Assembly: GCF_029854215.1 (NCBI RefSeq) | Contig: NZ_CP122961.1 | Location: forward strand, 310,001-374,000 | Length of the DNA stretch: 64,000 nucleotides | Origin: Halomonas alkaliantarctica | GTDB taxonomy: Bacteria > Pseudomonadota > Gammaproteobacteria > Pseudomonadales > Halomonadaceae | Reading direction: 5' to 3' | Part shown: piece by piece, positions 22,361 to 30,226 of the stretch | Layout of the letters: every line of letters starts with the position of its first letter | Numbering within the stretch: position 1 is the first letter of the stretch | Position numbers and translations under genes: made by a program | The notes under the pieces: generated by a model | The model's database searches: none | What the model saw: the letters and a program-made list of their open reading frames with translations, nothing else | What the model was told of the DNA's origin: nothing

Positions 22361-23539
22361 TCAAGGACGCTCAATAGCCAGTGCTACGCCCTGACCGCCG
22401 CCGATACACAGTGTCGCGAGGCCTTTCTTGGCGTCGCGGGCGATCATTTCGTGGAGCAGCGTCACAAACACGCGACAGCCAGAGGCGCCGATCGGGTGGC
22501 CTAGGGCAATCGCGCCGCCGTTGACGTTCACTTTAGAGGTGTCCCAGCCTAGCTCTTTGTTGACGGATAGCGCCTGGGCGGCAAACGCTTCGTTGGCCTC
22601 TACCAAGTCCAGGTCGTCCAGGCTCCAGCCAGCTTTTTCCAGGCAGCGGCGAGTGGCCGGTGCGGGACCGATACCCATAATGGCAGGGTCAACGCCTGCG
22701 TTGGAATAAGCCGCTATACGTGCCAATGGCTCTAGCCCCAGCTGCTTGGCTTTTTCGGCTGAGCAGAGCATAACCACCGCCGCGCCGTCGTTGAGCGCCG
22801 AGGCGTTACCGGCGGTAACGGTGCCGTCTTTCTTAAACGCGGGGCGCATGCCTCCAAGCTTCTCAGCGGTAACTTCGCGTGGGTTTTCGTCGGTATCAAA
22901 CACCACCGGGTCGCCTTTGCGCTGGGGAATTTCCACCGGCACGATCTGGCTTTTGAACTTGCCCTCTTTAATCGCTGCTGCAGCTTTCTGCTGCGACGCG
23001 GCGGCAAACTCATCCATTGCTTCACGGGTGATGCCGTACTTCTCGGCTAAGTTCTCGGCGGTAATGCCCATATGGTAGTTGTTGAACGCATCCCACAGGC
23101 CGTCGTGCACCATGGAATCAATCGCCTTCCAATCGCCCATGCGCTGGCCGTTGCGGGAATTGGGCAGTACATGGGGCGAGGCGGACATGTTCTCCTGGCC
23201 GCCGGCCAGAATCAGCTCGGCATCGCCGCAGCGAATTGCCTGAGTCGCAAGATGAAGCGCTTTAAGGCCTGAGCCACACACTTTGTTGATGGTCATGGCC
23301 GGCACCGAGTCCGGTAGGCCGCCTTTAATCGCCGCTTGGCGCGCCGGGTTTTGACCAACGCCCGCGGTGAGCACCTGGCCCAGCAGTACTTCGTCAACCT
23401 GATCGGGAGAAACGCCGGTTGAGGCAAGGATATCCTTGATCACCAAAGCGCCCAGGTCGCTCGCTGGAATACCTGCGAGGGAGCCGCCGAAAGCGCCCAC
23501 AGCGGTGCGGCGTGCCGCAACAATGACTACTTCTTGCAT
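22361..23539 (-). CDS. phaA: Acetyl-CoA C-acetyltransferase (biosynthetic thiolase)
   Basis: The enzyme condenses two acetyl-CoA to acetoacetyl-CoA, the first step toward polyhydroxybutyrate, and can run in reverse in degradation. The 392 residues have the PhaA-type catalytic set: Cys88 in [12 protein letters not shown], His348 in [14 protein letters not shown] and Cys378 in [11 protein letters not shown]. The gene stands alone without phaB or phaC, so a role in general acetoacetyl-CoA metabolism (atoB) is equally possible. Halomonas species commonly store PHB, which favours phaA. A strong T-tract terminator follows. Confidence 0.93.
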   Translation of the reverse strand: MQEVVIVAARRTAVGAFGGSLAGIPASDLGALVIKDILASTGVSPDQVDEVLLGQVLTAGVGQNPARQAAIKGGLPDSVPAMTINKVCGSGLKALHLATQAIRCGDAELILAGGQENMSASPHVLPNSRNGQRMGDWKAIDSMVHDGLWDAFNNYHMGITAENLAEKYGITREAMDEFAAASQQKAAAAIKEGKFKSQIVPVEIPQRKGDPVVFDTDENPREVTAEKLGGMRPAFKKDGTVTAGNASALNDGAAVVMLCSAEKAKQLGLEPLARIAAYSNAGVDPAIMGIGPAPATRRCLEKAGWSLDDLDLVEANEAFAAQALSVNKELGWDTSKVNVNGGAIALGHPIGASGCRVFVTLLHEMIARDAKKGLATLCIGGGQGVALAIERP

Positions 23540-23691
23540 AAGATGACTCCTGGAGTAATTAACAGACAGTCTGATACCAGATGCCCGATAGGCGTGCTCT
23601 GTCAGCCGTACTCTTTTATTCGAGCTCTGTCAGCCGTCTCTTCAGCATAGGGGAAGGTGGTGCGTTGCGGCAATAAACCTTTATGGGCAAA

Positions 23692-23717
23692 TAAAAACGG
23701 GCCAACATGTGGCCCGT
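23692..23717 (-). terminator. Terminator after panD
   Basis: The hairpin ACGGGCCA (23697-23704) / TGGCCCGT (23710-23717) is followed on the minus strand by TTTTAT. It ends the folK-panBCD direction. Confidence 0.85.
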
Positions 23718-23759
23718 CAGAAGAAAGCATTAGAAGTGCTAAGATGAGCCCAATGGTGG

Positions 23760-24140
23760 TTAGGCTAGCTGCACCGGGATAATATTGCTGGTGTGGCTGA
23801 CGTGGTTGCCTTCCTGGAGATACACCAGCGCAGGCTGGTGGTTTTCCAGTTCGGCTTCGGAGTAGTGGGCGTAGCTGCAGATAATGATCCGGTGGCCAGG
23901 GGCGGCGAGGTGGGCCGCAGCGCCGTTGATCGAAATGAGCTTTGAGCCTTCCTCACCGCGAATGGCGTAAGTGGTGAAGCGTTCGCCATTCTCGACGTTG
24001 TAAATCTGGATCTGCTCATTTTCACGAATACCCGCCATATCCAGCAGGTCGCCGTCGATGGCGCAGGAGCCTTCATAGTTGAGTACCGCGTGAGTGACGC
24101 GTGCCATGTGCAGCTTGGCTTTGAGCATGATGGTATGCAT
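23760..24140 (-). CDS. panD: Aspartate 1-decarboxylase proenzyme
   Basis: The enzyme makes beta-alanine from aspartate for pantothenate. It is a pyruvoyl enzyme that cleaves itself between Gly24 and Ser25; the site YEGSCAID is intact, so Ser25 can form the pyruvoyl group. Its 126 residues match E. coli (126). Conserved Lys9, Tyr58-type and NGAAAHLA segments are present. It is the last gene of panB-panC-panD, 29 bp after panC, and supplies the beta-alanine used by PanC. Confidence 0.97.
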   Translation of the reverse strand: MHTIMLKAKLHMARVTHAVLNYEGSCAIDGDLLDMAGIRENEQIQIYNVENGERFTTYAIRGEEGSKLISINGAAAHLAAPGHRIIICSYAHYSEAELENHQPALVYLQEGNHVSHTSNIIPVQLA

Positions 24141-24169
24141 GTGAGTTCCTATTTTTACCCGTTGTTTGT

Positions 24170-25033
24170 TTATTCTCTGACAGTGCTGGCCGGGAGTTTA
24201 ACAGTGAGGTTGTCGATTAATCGCGCCGGGCCCAGCTTGGCGGCGGCCAGCATTACCGCATGCTGGGTCGCTAGGTTAATGGGGCCTAGCGTGGCATCGC
24301 GCAGTTCCAGGTAGTCCAGCGTAAAGCCCGCATCATACAGAGCGGTGTGACCCTGGTGTAGTACCTTTTCGATAGGTTCTCCGCGCTCCAACGCATCGCG
24401 AAGCGTACACAGCGTGCGATAAAGCGCAGGGGCGATGACACGCTCCTCGCTACTTAAATAGCCGTTGCGTGATGACAGTGCTAAGCCATCCTCTGCACGT
24501 ACGATGGGCACGCCGATAATCTCAATAGGCATGTGCAGGTCGCACACCAGCTTACGAATCACCGCCAGCTGCTGGTAATCCTTCTCCCCAAAGCAGGCGA
24601 CGTCTGGCTGTACCAGATTAAACAGCATGCTGACCACGGTAGAGACACCGTCGAAATGGCCGGGGCGTGAGCCGCCGCACAGCCCTTCGCCTACCACGGG
24701 CACATGCACGCGGGTCTGTGCGTCCAAGCCGTTAGGGTAGAGCGAGCTTACCGTTGGGGCGAACAGCACGTCGCAGCCAGCCTCAATAAGCTGCGCTTGA
24801 TCGGCATCAAAGGTGCGCGGGTAGCCGTCTAAATCTTCGCCTGGGCCAAACTGCATCGGATTGACAAACAGGCTTGCGACCACAATATCGGCGTGCTGGC
24901 GCGCGCAGGCGACCAGCGCTAGGTGACCTGCATGTAGGTTGCCCATGGTGGGTACCAGGGCAATACGCTGGCCGCGTTGGCGGTAATCTCGCAGCGTGCT
25001 GCGTAGCTGATCAATGTCTCGCAAAGTGCGCAT
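24170..25033 (-). CDS. panC: Pantothenate synthetase
   Basis: PanC joins pantoate and beta-alanine with ATP, through a pantoyl-adenylate. The nucleotidyltransferase signature [14 protein letters not shown] (HAGH at residues 34-37) and the GEKDYQQL and [10 protein letters not shown] motifs are present. Length is 287 (E. coli 283). It lies between panB and panD on the minus strand with short gaps and forms one pathway block with them. Confidence 0.97.
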   Translation of the reverse strand: MRTLRDIDQLRSTLRDYRQRGQRIALVPTMGNLHAGHLALVACARQHADIVVASLFVNPMQFGPGEDLDGYPRTFDADQAQLIEAGCDVLFAPTVSSLYPNGLDAQTRVHVPVVGEGLCGGSRPGHFDGVSTVVSMLFNLVQPDVACFGEKDYQQLAVIRKLVCDLHMPIEIIGVPIVRAEDGLALSSRNGYLSSEERVIAPALYRTLCTLRDALERGEPIEKVLHQGHTALYDAGFTLDYLELRDATLGPINLATQHAVMLAAAKLGPARLIDNLTVKLPASTVRE

Positions 25034-25090
25034 AGTCGTTTCGCGTCAATAACAAAAAATGGTCGATAGTCGAGCTGTCTTAAAACGGTT

Positions 25091-25882
25091 TTAAAAACAG
25101 TGCTCTTGAGCTGGGAAGGCGCGGGTTTTGACGGCTTCGTGGTACTCCAGGAAAGCAGCTTGAATGTTATCAGCGTCGACCATGAAGTTTTTTACAAAGC
25201 GCGGTGTGCGGCCATGGGTAATACCGAGCACATCGTGCATTACCAGGATTTGGCCATCGGTATCCGGTCCTGCGCCAATGCCAATAACCGGCACATCCAG
25301 CGCTTCGGTGACCGCTTTGCCCAGGCTGGCGGGAACGCACTCGAGCAGAATCACCGAAGCGCCCGCCTCGACAAGTACTTTTGCGTCGTTAATGATGCGT
25401 TCCGCGTGAGCAGCGTCGCGTCCCTGCACCTTATAGCCACCTAGCTGGTGCACGGTTTGCGGGGTTAAGCCCAGGTGGGCACACACCGGTACGCCGCGGC
25501 GGGTGAGTTCACGAATGCCATCGGCCATCCACGCTTCACCTTCCAGCTTGACCAGTTCCGCCCCCGCGCGCATCACGGCACCGGCATCTTCCAACAGGCG
25601 CTCGGTGGTGGCGTTGCTCATAAAGGGTAGATCGACCATCAGCAGGCTATGGCCTTTACCACGTGCCGCGCAGCGGGTGTGGTAAACGATGTCGTCAATG
25701 GTGACGGGTAGGGTGCTGTTATGGCCCTGTAGCACCATGCCCAGCGAATCACCGACGAGCAGGACATCAATGCCTGCTTGGCTTGCCGCATGGGCAAAGG
25801 AAGCATCGTAAGCGGTTAGGCAACTGAACGTCTCGCCAGCCTGCTTATAGGCCTGCAGCGTGCTTAGGGTGACGGTTTTCAT
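25091..25882 (-). CDS. panB: 3-methyl-2-oxobutanoate hydroxymethyltransferase
   Basis: PanB transfers a hydroxymethyl group from methylene-tetrahydrofolate to ketoisovalerate, the first step to pantoate. The TIM-barrel shows LTAYDASFA, the metal-binding DVLLVGDSLGMVLQGH region and GIGAGPDTDGQILVMHD. Length is 263 (E. coli 264). The preceding folK belongs to folate synthesis, the source of the cofactor for this reaction. A 158-bp gap separates it from folK, so it may have its own promoter. Confidence 0.97.
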   Translation of the reverse strand: MKTVTLSTLQAYKQAGETFSCLTAYDASFAHAASQAGIDVLLVGDSLGMVLQGHNSTLPVTIDDIVYHTRCAARGKGHSLLMVDLPFMSNATTERLLEDAGAVMRAGAELVKLEGEAWMADGIRELTRRGVPVCAHLGLTPQTVHQLGGYKVQGRDAAHAERIINDAKVLVEAGASVILLECVPASLGKAVTEALDVPVIGIGAGPDTDGQILVMHDVLGITHGRTPRFVKNFMVDADNIQAAFLEYHEAVKTRAFPAQEHCF

Positions 25883-26040
25883 GGCGTGCTCTCATGTTTT
25901 ACGTGAGGCCGCTGCGACATAGGCAGCCGACCATTATTGATGCTGCATCCCTGCATGCGCGAAGTGGCGTAACCGGCAATTGTTACCTGAATGGGGTGTC
26001 GGTGTCGAGATTTGTGTCAAATGGTAGCGTTAGCCGCACA

Positions 26041-26535
26041 CTAGGCGTTAGATAAGCGTTCCAAGCCTTGGTTCTCAACACGTTCAAGCCATGTGGATAG
26101 CGGCTGCTGGAGAAGATCTAGAGAGGGGGCGATCTCTGCGAGGGGGAGCAGTACAAAGGCCCGGGCAGTCATTTGCGGGTGCGGTACGCGTAAACGCAGC
26201 GAGTTGATGTGGTCGTTAGCGTAGAGCAACAGGTCAAGATCGAGCGTTCGGGGCCCCCAGTGGCGCTGGCGGCGGCGGCGATGCTGCTGCTCTAACGCCT
26301 GAAGCTGGTCGAGTAGCGCCAGCGGCGAGAGCCGGGTCTCCAGCGCTGCCACCGCGTTGATGAAGTCCGGCTGATCCTGCGGCCCCACCGGGCGGCTGGC
26401 GTAAAGCGATGATGCTGCCACCAATCGACTTAGCGGTAGCCTTGCCAGCTCGTTGAGGGCCTCACGAACCTGCTCGATAGGCGACTCCAGATTGCTACCC
26501 AAACCGATATAGGCGAGCTGGGAAGACGCACCCAC
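26041..26535 (-). CDS. folK: 2-amino-4-hydroxy-6-hydroxymethyldihydropteridine pyrophosphokinase
   Basis: HPPK transfers pyrophosphate from ATP to hydroxymethyldihydropterin and gives the substrate of FolP. The 164-residue product has YIGLGSNLESP at the start and the HPPK signature RHWGPRTLDLDLLLY with its metal-binding Asp pair. The start is GTG, overlapping the pcnB stop by one base, so the two are probably translationally coupled, as in other gammaproteobacteria. Confidence 0.96.
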   Translation of the reverse strand: MGASSQLAYIGLGSNLESPIEQVREALNELARLPLSRLVAASSLYASRPVGPQDQPDFINAVAALETRLSPLALLDQLQALEQQHRRRRQRHWGPRTLDLDLLLYANDHINSLRLRVPHPQMTARAFVLLPLAEIAPSLDLLQQPLSTWLERVENQGLERLSNA

Positions 26536-27917
26536 TACTCTGGCGCGCTCGGCTTACGGCGCCGTTTACGACGGCGGTCGCCCTGGCTGGCGGGGTCGCC
26601 GCCAACTTTTTGCAGCAGGCGACGCTGTTCGTGCTCGTCGCCGCGCTGAAACGCCGTCCACCATTCGCCTAAACCACTGGGTATCTCGCCCGCCTGTTCG
26701 CGCAGCAGCAGCAGGTCATAGCCCGCTCTGAAACGTGAATGTTCGCGGGTTTGAAAGGCCTTTTTACCGCGCCGCTGGGGTAGGCGCTGCTGTAATTCCC
26801 AAATTTCCCGCATGGGGATGCCAAAGCGCTTGGGAATCGACGTGAACTCTAACTGCCGGGATACCACTTGTTGAGCGGCTGCTTGAAGCGCGGGAATGGG
26901 CGGCATGCCTTCCTGCTCCAGGGCTTCCTGGCGATGTTTGACCGGGGCCCATAAAAATGCTGCCAGCAGAAAGGCCGGGGTGACGGGGCGCTCTTCGGCA
27001 ATGCGTTTATCGGTGTTGGTCAGCGCCTGCTCAATCAGTTCTTCGGCCCAGGCGGCATCGGCCATGGCTTCTTCGGCCTCGGGGAACAGCATACCGAATA
27101 GGCCGTAGTGGCTGAGTAGCCGGAAGGTGACCAAGCCGTGGCCCGACATAAACAGCTTGAGCACTTCATCGAATAGCCGCGCTGGGGGAATCTGCAGCAG
27201 CAGCGGCGCCTGATCGTACATCGGCGCTTCGGTGGCGGGGTCTAGCGTGAAGTCGAGCTTAGCCGCAAAGCGCACTGCCCGCAGCATCCTTACCGGGTCT
27301 TCGCGGTAGCGTGTCGCCGGGTCGCCAATCAAGCGCAGGGTGCGGGTCTTAATGTCCTCTGCACCATTGGCAAAATCAGTGATGCTGAAGTCGGCGATAT
27401 TGTAGTAGAGCGCATTAACGGTAAAGTCGCGGCGCAGCGCGTCTTCTTCAATATTGCCCCATACATTATCGCGCAGCAGTAACCCTTCATCGGACTGGTG
27501 GGCAATGTGGTCGCCATGCTCGTCTTGGGGTTTGCCACGGAAGGTGGTGACCTCAATGACCTCGCGGCCAAAGCGCACATGGACAATCCGAAAACGGCGG
27601 CCGATCAGGCGCGAGTTACGAAATAAATCGCGAACCTGCTCTGGCGTGGCATTGGTGGCGACATCAAAATCTTTGGGCATCTTGCCCAGCAGCGCATCAC
27701 GAATGCAGCCGCCCACCAAATAGGCGTCGAAACCCGCGCCGCTAAGGCGGTAAAGCACTTTTAACGCGGCATCGCTAATATGTTGGCGAGAAACAGGGTG
27801 CTCGGACCGAGGGATGTTACGCGGAGTGAGGGCGTTGGTGGTGCTCTCTTGGGGATCAAGCAAGGTTTTCAATTGCTCCCCCGGGCTGTGTAGGAAACGG
27901 GTAAATCCTTTAAACAT
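26535..27917 (-). CDS. pcnB: Poly(A) polymerase I
   Basis: PcnB adds 3' poly(A) tails that promote RNA decay. The 460-residue protein has the class II nucleotidyltransferase core YLVGGCIRDALLGKMPKDFD with the catalytic Asp pair, the RRFRIVHVRFG and RRDFTVNALYYN motifs shared with tRNA nucleotidyltransferases, and a basic Arg/Lys-rich C-terminus (GDRRRKRRRKPSAPE) typical of PAP I, not of CCA enzymes. Its N-terminal extension may be a targeting region. It follows the sRNA-bearing gap, as in Pseudomonas (cbrB-crcZ-pcnB). Confidence 0.96.
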   Translation of the reverse strand: MFKGFTRFLHSPGEQLKTLLDPQESTTNALTPRNIPRSEHPVSRQHISDAALKVLYRLSGAGFDAYLVGGCIRDALLGKMPKDFDVATNATPEQVRDLFRNSRLIGRRFRIVHVRFGREVIEVTTFRGKPQDEHGDHIAHQSDEGLLLRDNVWGNIEEDALRRDFTVNALYYNIADFSITDFANGAEDIKTRTLRLIGDPATRYREDPVRMLRAVRFAAKLDFTLDPATEAPMYDQAPLLLQIPPARLFDEVLKLFMSGHGLVTFRLLSHYGLFGMLFPEAEEAMADAAWAEELIEQALTNTDKRIAEERPVTPAFLLAAFLWAPVKHRQEALEQEGMPPIPALQAAAQQVVSRQLEFTSIPKRFGIPMREIWELQQRLPQRRGKKAFQTREHSRFRAGYDLLLLREQAGEIPSGLGEWWTAFQRGDEHEQRRLLQKVGGDPASQGDRRRKRRRKPSAPE

Positions 27918-28110
27918 GCGACGATTTCAACTCGCAGGGTACGAAAAATGGCCGTAAAAATAGTCGTTAGAAAACACGTCAAACGAGTACTGAACATAAA
28001 CCACGAATGGATGAGTGTAGCCGACCCTCTATGGCTTGCAAAGAGCGGCTTGCAAAGCATTTGACGCTGGCGGAGGCTAGCACAGGTTTTAAACCCAGAC
28101 TTTAAACACG
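27918..28110 (-). other. Leader between the sRNA hairpin and pcnB
   Basis: No gene, RNA fold or clear promoter could be supported in these 193 bp. Short open frames are present but lack ribosome sites or family character. Confidence 0.4.
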
Positions 28111-28138
28111 GAAAGGGGAGGCTAAGAGAGCCTCCCCT
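28111..28138 (-). terminator. Hairpin at the 3' end of the CrcZ-like RNA
   Basis: A perfect 10-bp stem, AGGGGAGGCT (28114-28123) with AGCCTCCCCT (28129-28138), has a 5-nt loop. On the minus strand it is followed by only three T (TTTCC), so it is a strong hairpin with a weak T-tract. Confidence 0.6.
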
Positions 28139-28576
28139 ATAAAGCAATCAATCAGCGTCCGTGCTGCTGTTTTTCTTCATGATGGCACATCGCCCTGAAT
28201 ACGCACCGCAGTCGGTAGGCGTAAGGATCACAATAGTTCCGACCGCCTCGTATTCAAAACAATAATCCAACCGCGAACTTTTCTCCCCCCGGGGAATTAT
28301 TATTGGCGCCGGGGTGTACACACTGACAGCTATTGTTGTTGTTAGGATGCCGAGTCACGTTGTACGTCGCGTCCTTATCGGGCCACTTGCTAACTCTTAT
28401 TATTGTTCGCTGCGCCTGTGTTGCCTGCGCAAGCAAGTAATGAGACTCAAGCCTATTGTTCTTGTTAGTACCGTTATCTCTACCTGGCCCTGTTGTTTTT
28501 GTTGTGGCTCAGGTTCTGGCGAGGTCATGTTGTTTTTGTTGGTGACCTGGCGCTATGCCCAGTTTGTTTTTCTTAC
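28111..28576 (-). ncRNA. crcZ: CrcZ-like Hfq/Crc-titrating sRNA
   Basis: I infer an RNA of about 466 nt, close to Pseudomonas CrcZ (about 400 nt). It lies between cbrB and pcnB on their strand, the exact crcZ locus. The minus strand holds seven A-rich AAN-repeat motifs like those bound by the distal face of Hfq: at about 28573-28562 (AAGAAAAACAAAC), 28542-28529 (CCAACAAAAACAAC), 28505-28492 (CACAACAAAAACAAC), 28468-28454 (TAACAAGAACAATAG), 28410-28398 (CGAACAATAATAA), 28346-28332 (CTAACAACAACAATA) and 28306-28295 (CCAATAATAATT). A sigma-54 promoter starts it and a GC hairpin ends it. No protein-coding frame with support crosses it. The role, relieving Hfq/Crc repression when poor carbon sources activate CbrAB, is known for Pseudomonas and inferred here. 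Confidence 0.82.
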
Positions 28577-28586
28577 CCAGTAATAC

Positions 28587-28602
28587 TGCAGACCCTGTGC
28601 CA
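28587..28602 (-). promoter_or_regulatory. Sigma-54 (-24/-12) promoter of the CrcZ-like RNA
   Basis: The minus strand reads TGGCAC-AGGGT-CTGCA (28602 to 28587). The -24 GG and -12 GC have the exact required spacing, and only the T before TGC deviates from TTGCA. The predicted start is near 28576, just before the first CA motif. CbrB, encoded directly upstream, is a sigma-54 activator. Confidence 0.83.
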
Positions 28603-28675
28603 CCTATTTAATAAATTATAAATTTCAGAAGGTTGGCGTTTTCAAATGGGATGAGGAACTTTGCGACGCGAAAAG

Positions 28676-28726
28676 TGTTACCCCTTTCGCGTCCGTTTGT
28701 GCGCGCCGTTGTGTGGGAAGGTAACA
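28676..28726 (-). promoter_or_regulatory. Putative CbrB upstream activating site
   Basis: The half-sites TGTTAC (28676-28681) and GTAACA (28721-28726) form a perfect inverted repeat separated by 39 bp. It is centred about 125 bp upstream of the predicted sRNA start, a typical enhancer distance. From memory, CbrB sites in Pseudomonas are described with the same TGTTAC/GTAACA halves but closer together, so the spacing needs checking. Confidence 0.55.
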
Positions 28727-28821
28727 GTGCCTGGGTAGCGAAAGGTAGAATATTTCTTATTTAAATCAGTGTATTAGACAATAGTCGTAGAGGTGGGGTG
28801 GTAGGGCGTGTGGATAGAAAT

Positions 28822-28842
28822 GCCCAGGTACTCAACCTGGGC
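28822..28842 (-). terminator. Hairpin overlapping the cbrB stop codon
   Basis: GCCCAGGT (28822-28829) pairs with ACCTGGGC (28835-28842), and the cbrB stop lies partly in the loop. On the minus strand ATTTCT follows. It may be a weak terminator or mRNA end structure. Confidence 0.45.
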
Positions 28843-30226
28843 GGCGGGCGGTTTTTTTGCGCGGTATGCCAAGCCGCTGGCGTCGTTCCCAGAGATTTTT
28901 ACGGCTAATGCCCAGTTTTTGTGCCAGTTCGGTTTCACTCATTTGATCCTGGTGTTCGAGGACAAAGTGCTGAAAATAATCTTCTAAAGAGAGATCATCT
29001 TCATTCTCTTCAGCGTTTTTATCGCCGCTGCCAGTGACAGTAGGGGAGCTGGACGAGCCAGAGGGCGGATGAGGGCGTGGGGTGGTCGGCGCTAGACCTA
29101 GATCATCCGGGTGGATCAGATGCCCCTCGGCCAGAATTACCCCGCGTTCAAGGGCGTTCTCCAGCTCGCGAACGTTACCCGGCCAAGGGTAGTCGCGTAG
29201 ATCCTGTCGGGCTGCGCGGGAGAGGCGCAGCCCCGTGCGTTCGTGGCGTTTACACGCCTTGTCGAGCAGAATGTCGGCGATCTCAAGGACGTCGTCCTCG
29301 CGCTCGCGCAGCGGCGGCAGCTCGATCTGCATCACGTTCAGCCGGTAGTAAAGGTCAAGGCGGAACTCGCCGGTTTTTGACAGCGCGCGCAGGTCACGGT
29401 GGGTGGCCGCAATCAGGCGGACGTTAACGTGGCGGGTTTCCACTGAACCGATTTTGCGAATTTCGCCCTCTTGAAGAACGCGTAGCAGGCGCGCCTGGGC
29501 ATCCAGCGGTAGCTCGCCAATCTCATCCAAAAACAGCGTACCGCCATCGGCGGCTTCTACTAACCCGGTGCGCGCAGCGCTGGCGCCGGTAAAAGCGCCT
29601 TTCTCATGGCCAAACAGCTCGGACTCGATCAGCGTTTCAGGAATTGCTGCGCAGTTGACGCAGATCAGCGGTGCCTTGGCGCGCTTGCTCTGCTGGTGAA
29701 TGGCGCGGGCTACCAGCTCCTTGCCGGTGCCCGACTCGCCAAGAATCAATACGGTGACATCGGCGGGGGCAGTTTTACTAATGCGGGTGTAGACCTGCTG
29801 CATGGCAACGCAGTTGCCGATCATGGTTTGTCGACTGCCGCCTGCATCGGTGATATCCGGGGGCGGGCTCTGCTGCATCGACTGCTTGTGCAGGATCCGC
29901 TCAACGGTCTCCAATAGCTCCGCGTGGTCAAAGGGCTTGGCCACGTAGTCCACGGCACCCTGTTTGAGCGCTTCCACCGCAGAGCGCATGCTGGCGTAGC
30001 TGGTCATGATCAATACCGGCACGGGGGCCGCGGCGGTGATGAGCGTAGTGCCCGGCTCGCCCGGCAGGCGCAGGTCGCTGATGATGAGGTCGAACCCTTT
30101 GAGCTCAAGCTGGCAGGCCTCCTCAGCGCTGCCTGCTTCGCTGACCGTATAGTCGTGGCGTTCCAGTAGGCGCTTTAACGCGCTGCGAATAATCGCTTCA
30201 TCTTCAACAATCAGAATCCTGGGCAT
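28832..30226 (-). CDS. cbrB: Sigma-54-dependent response regulator CbrB
   Basis: CbrB is the NtrC-type activator of the CbrA-CbrB system controlling carbon and nitrogen source use. I start it at the ATG at 30226 ([15 protein letters not shown], 464 residues); the longer open frame only overlaps cbrA. Order: receiver domain with phosphorylatable Asp51 ([10 protein letters not shown]), AAA+ domain with Walker A GESGTGKE (163-170) and the sigma-54 contact GAFTGA (210-215), then a Fis-type helix-turn-helix at the C-terminus ([19 protein letters not shown]). It overlaps the end of cbrA by 23 bp. Its likely target promoter lies just downstream, ahead of the CrcZ-like RNA. Confidence 0.95.
   Translation of the reverse strand: MPRILIVEDEAIIRSALKRLLERHDYTVSEAGSAEEACQLELKGFDLIISDLRLPGEPGTTLITAAAPVPVLIMTSYASMRSAVEALKQGAVDYVAKPFDHAELLETVERILHKQSMQQSPPPDITDAGGSRQTMIGNCVAMQQVYTRISKTAPADVTVLILGESGTGKELVARAIHQQSKRAKAPLICVNCAAIPETLIESELFGHEKGAFTGASAARTGLVEAADGGTLFLDEIGELPLDAQARLLRVLQEGEIRKIGSVETRHVNVRLIAATHRDLRALSKTGEFRLDLYYRLNVMQIELPPLREREDDVLEIADILLDKACKRHERTGLRLSRAARQDLRDYPWPGNVRELENALERGVILAEGHLIHPDDLGLAPTTPRPHPPSGSSSSPTVTGSGDKNAEENEDDLSLEDYFQHFVLEHQDQMSETELAQKLGISRKNLWERRQRLGIPRKKTARRPG

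Noticed and set aside
28254..28583. Open frames of 60-89 codons on both strands in the cbrB-pcnB gap
   Set aside because: The translations are biased by the TTG/CAA repeat content, with no ribosome sites or family match. The RNA reading explains the repeats better.
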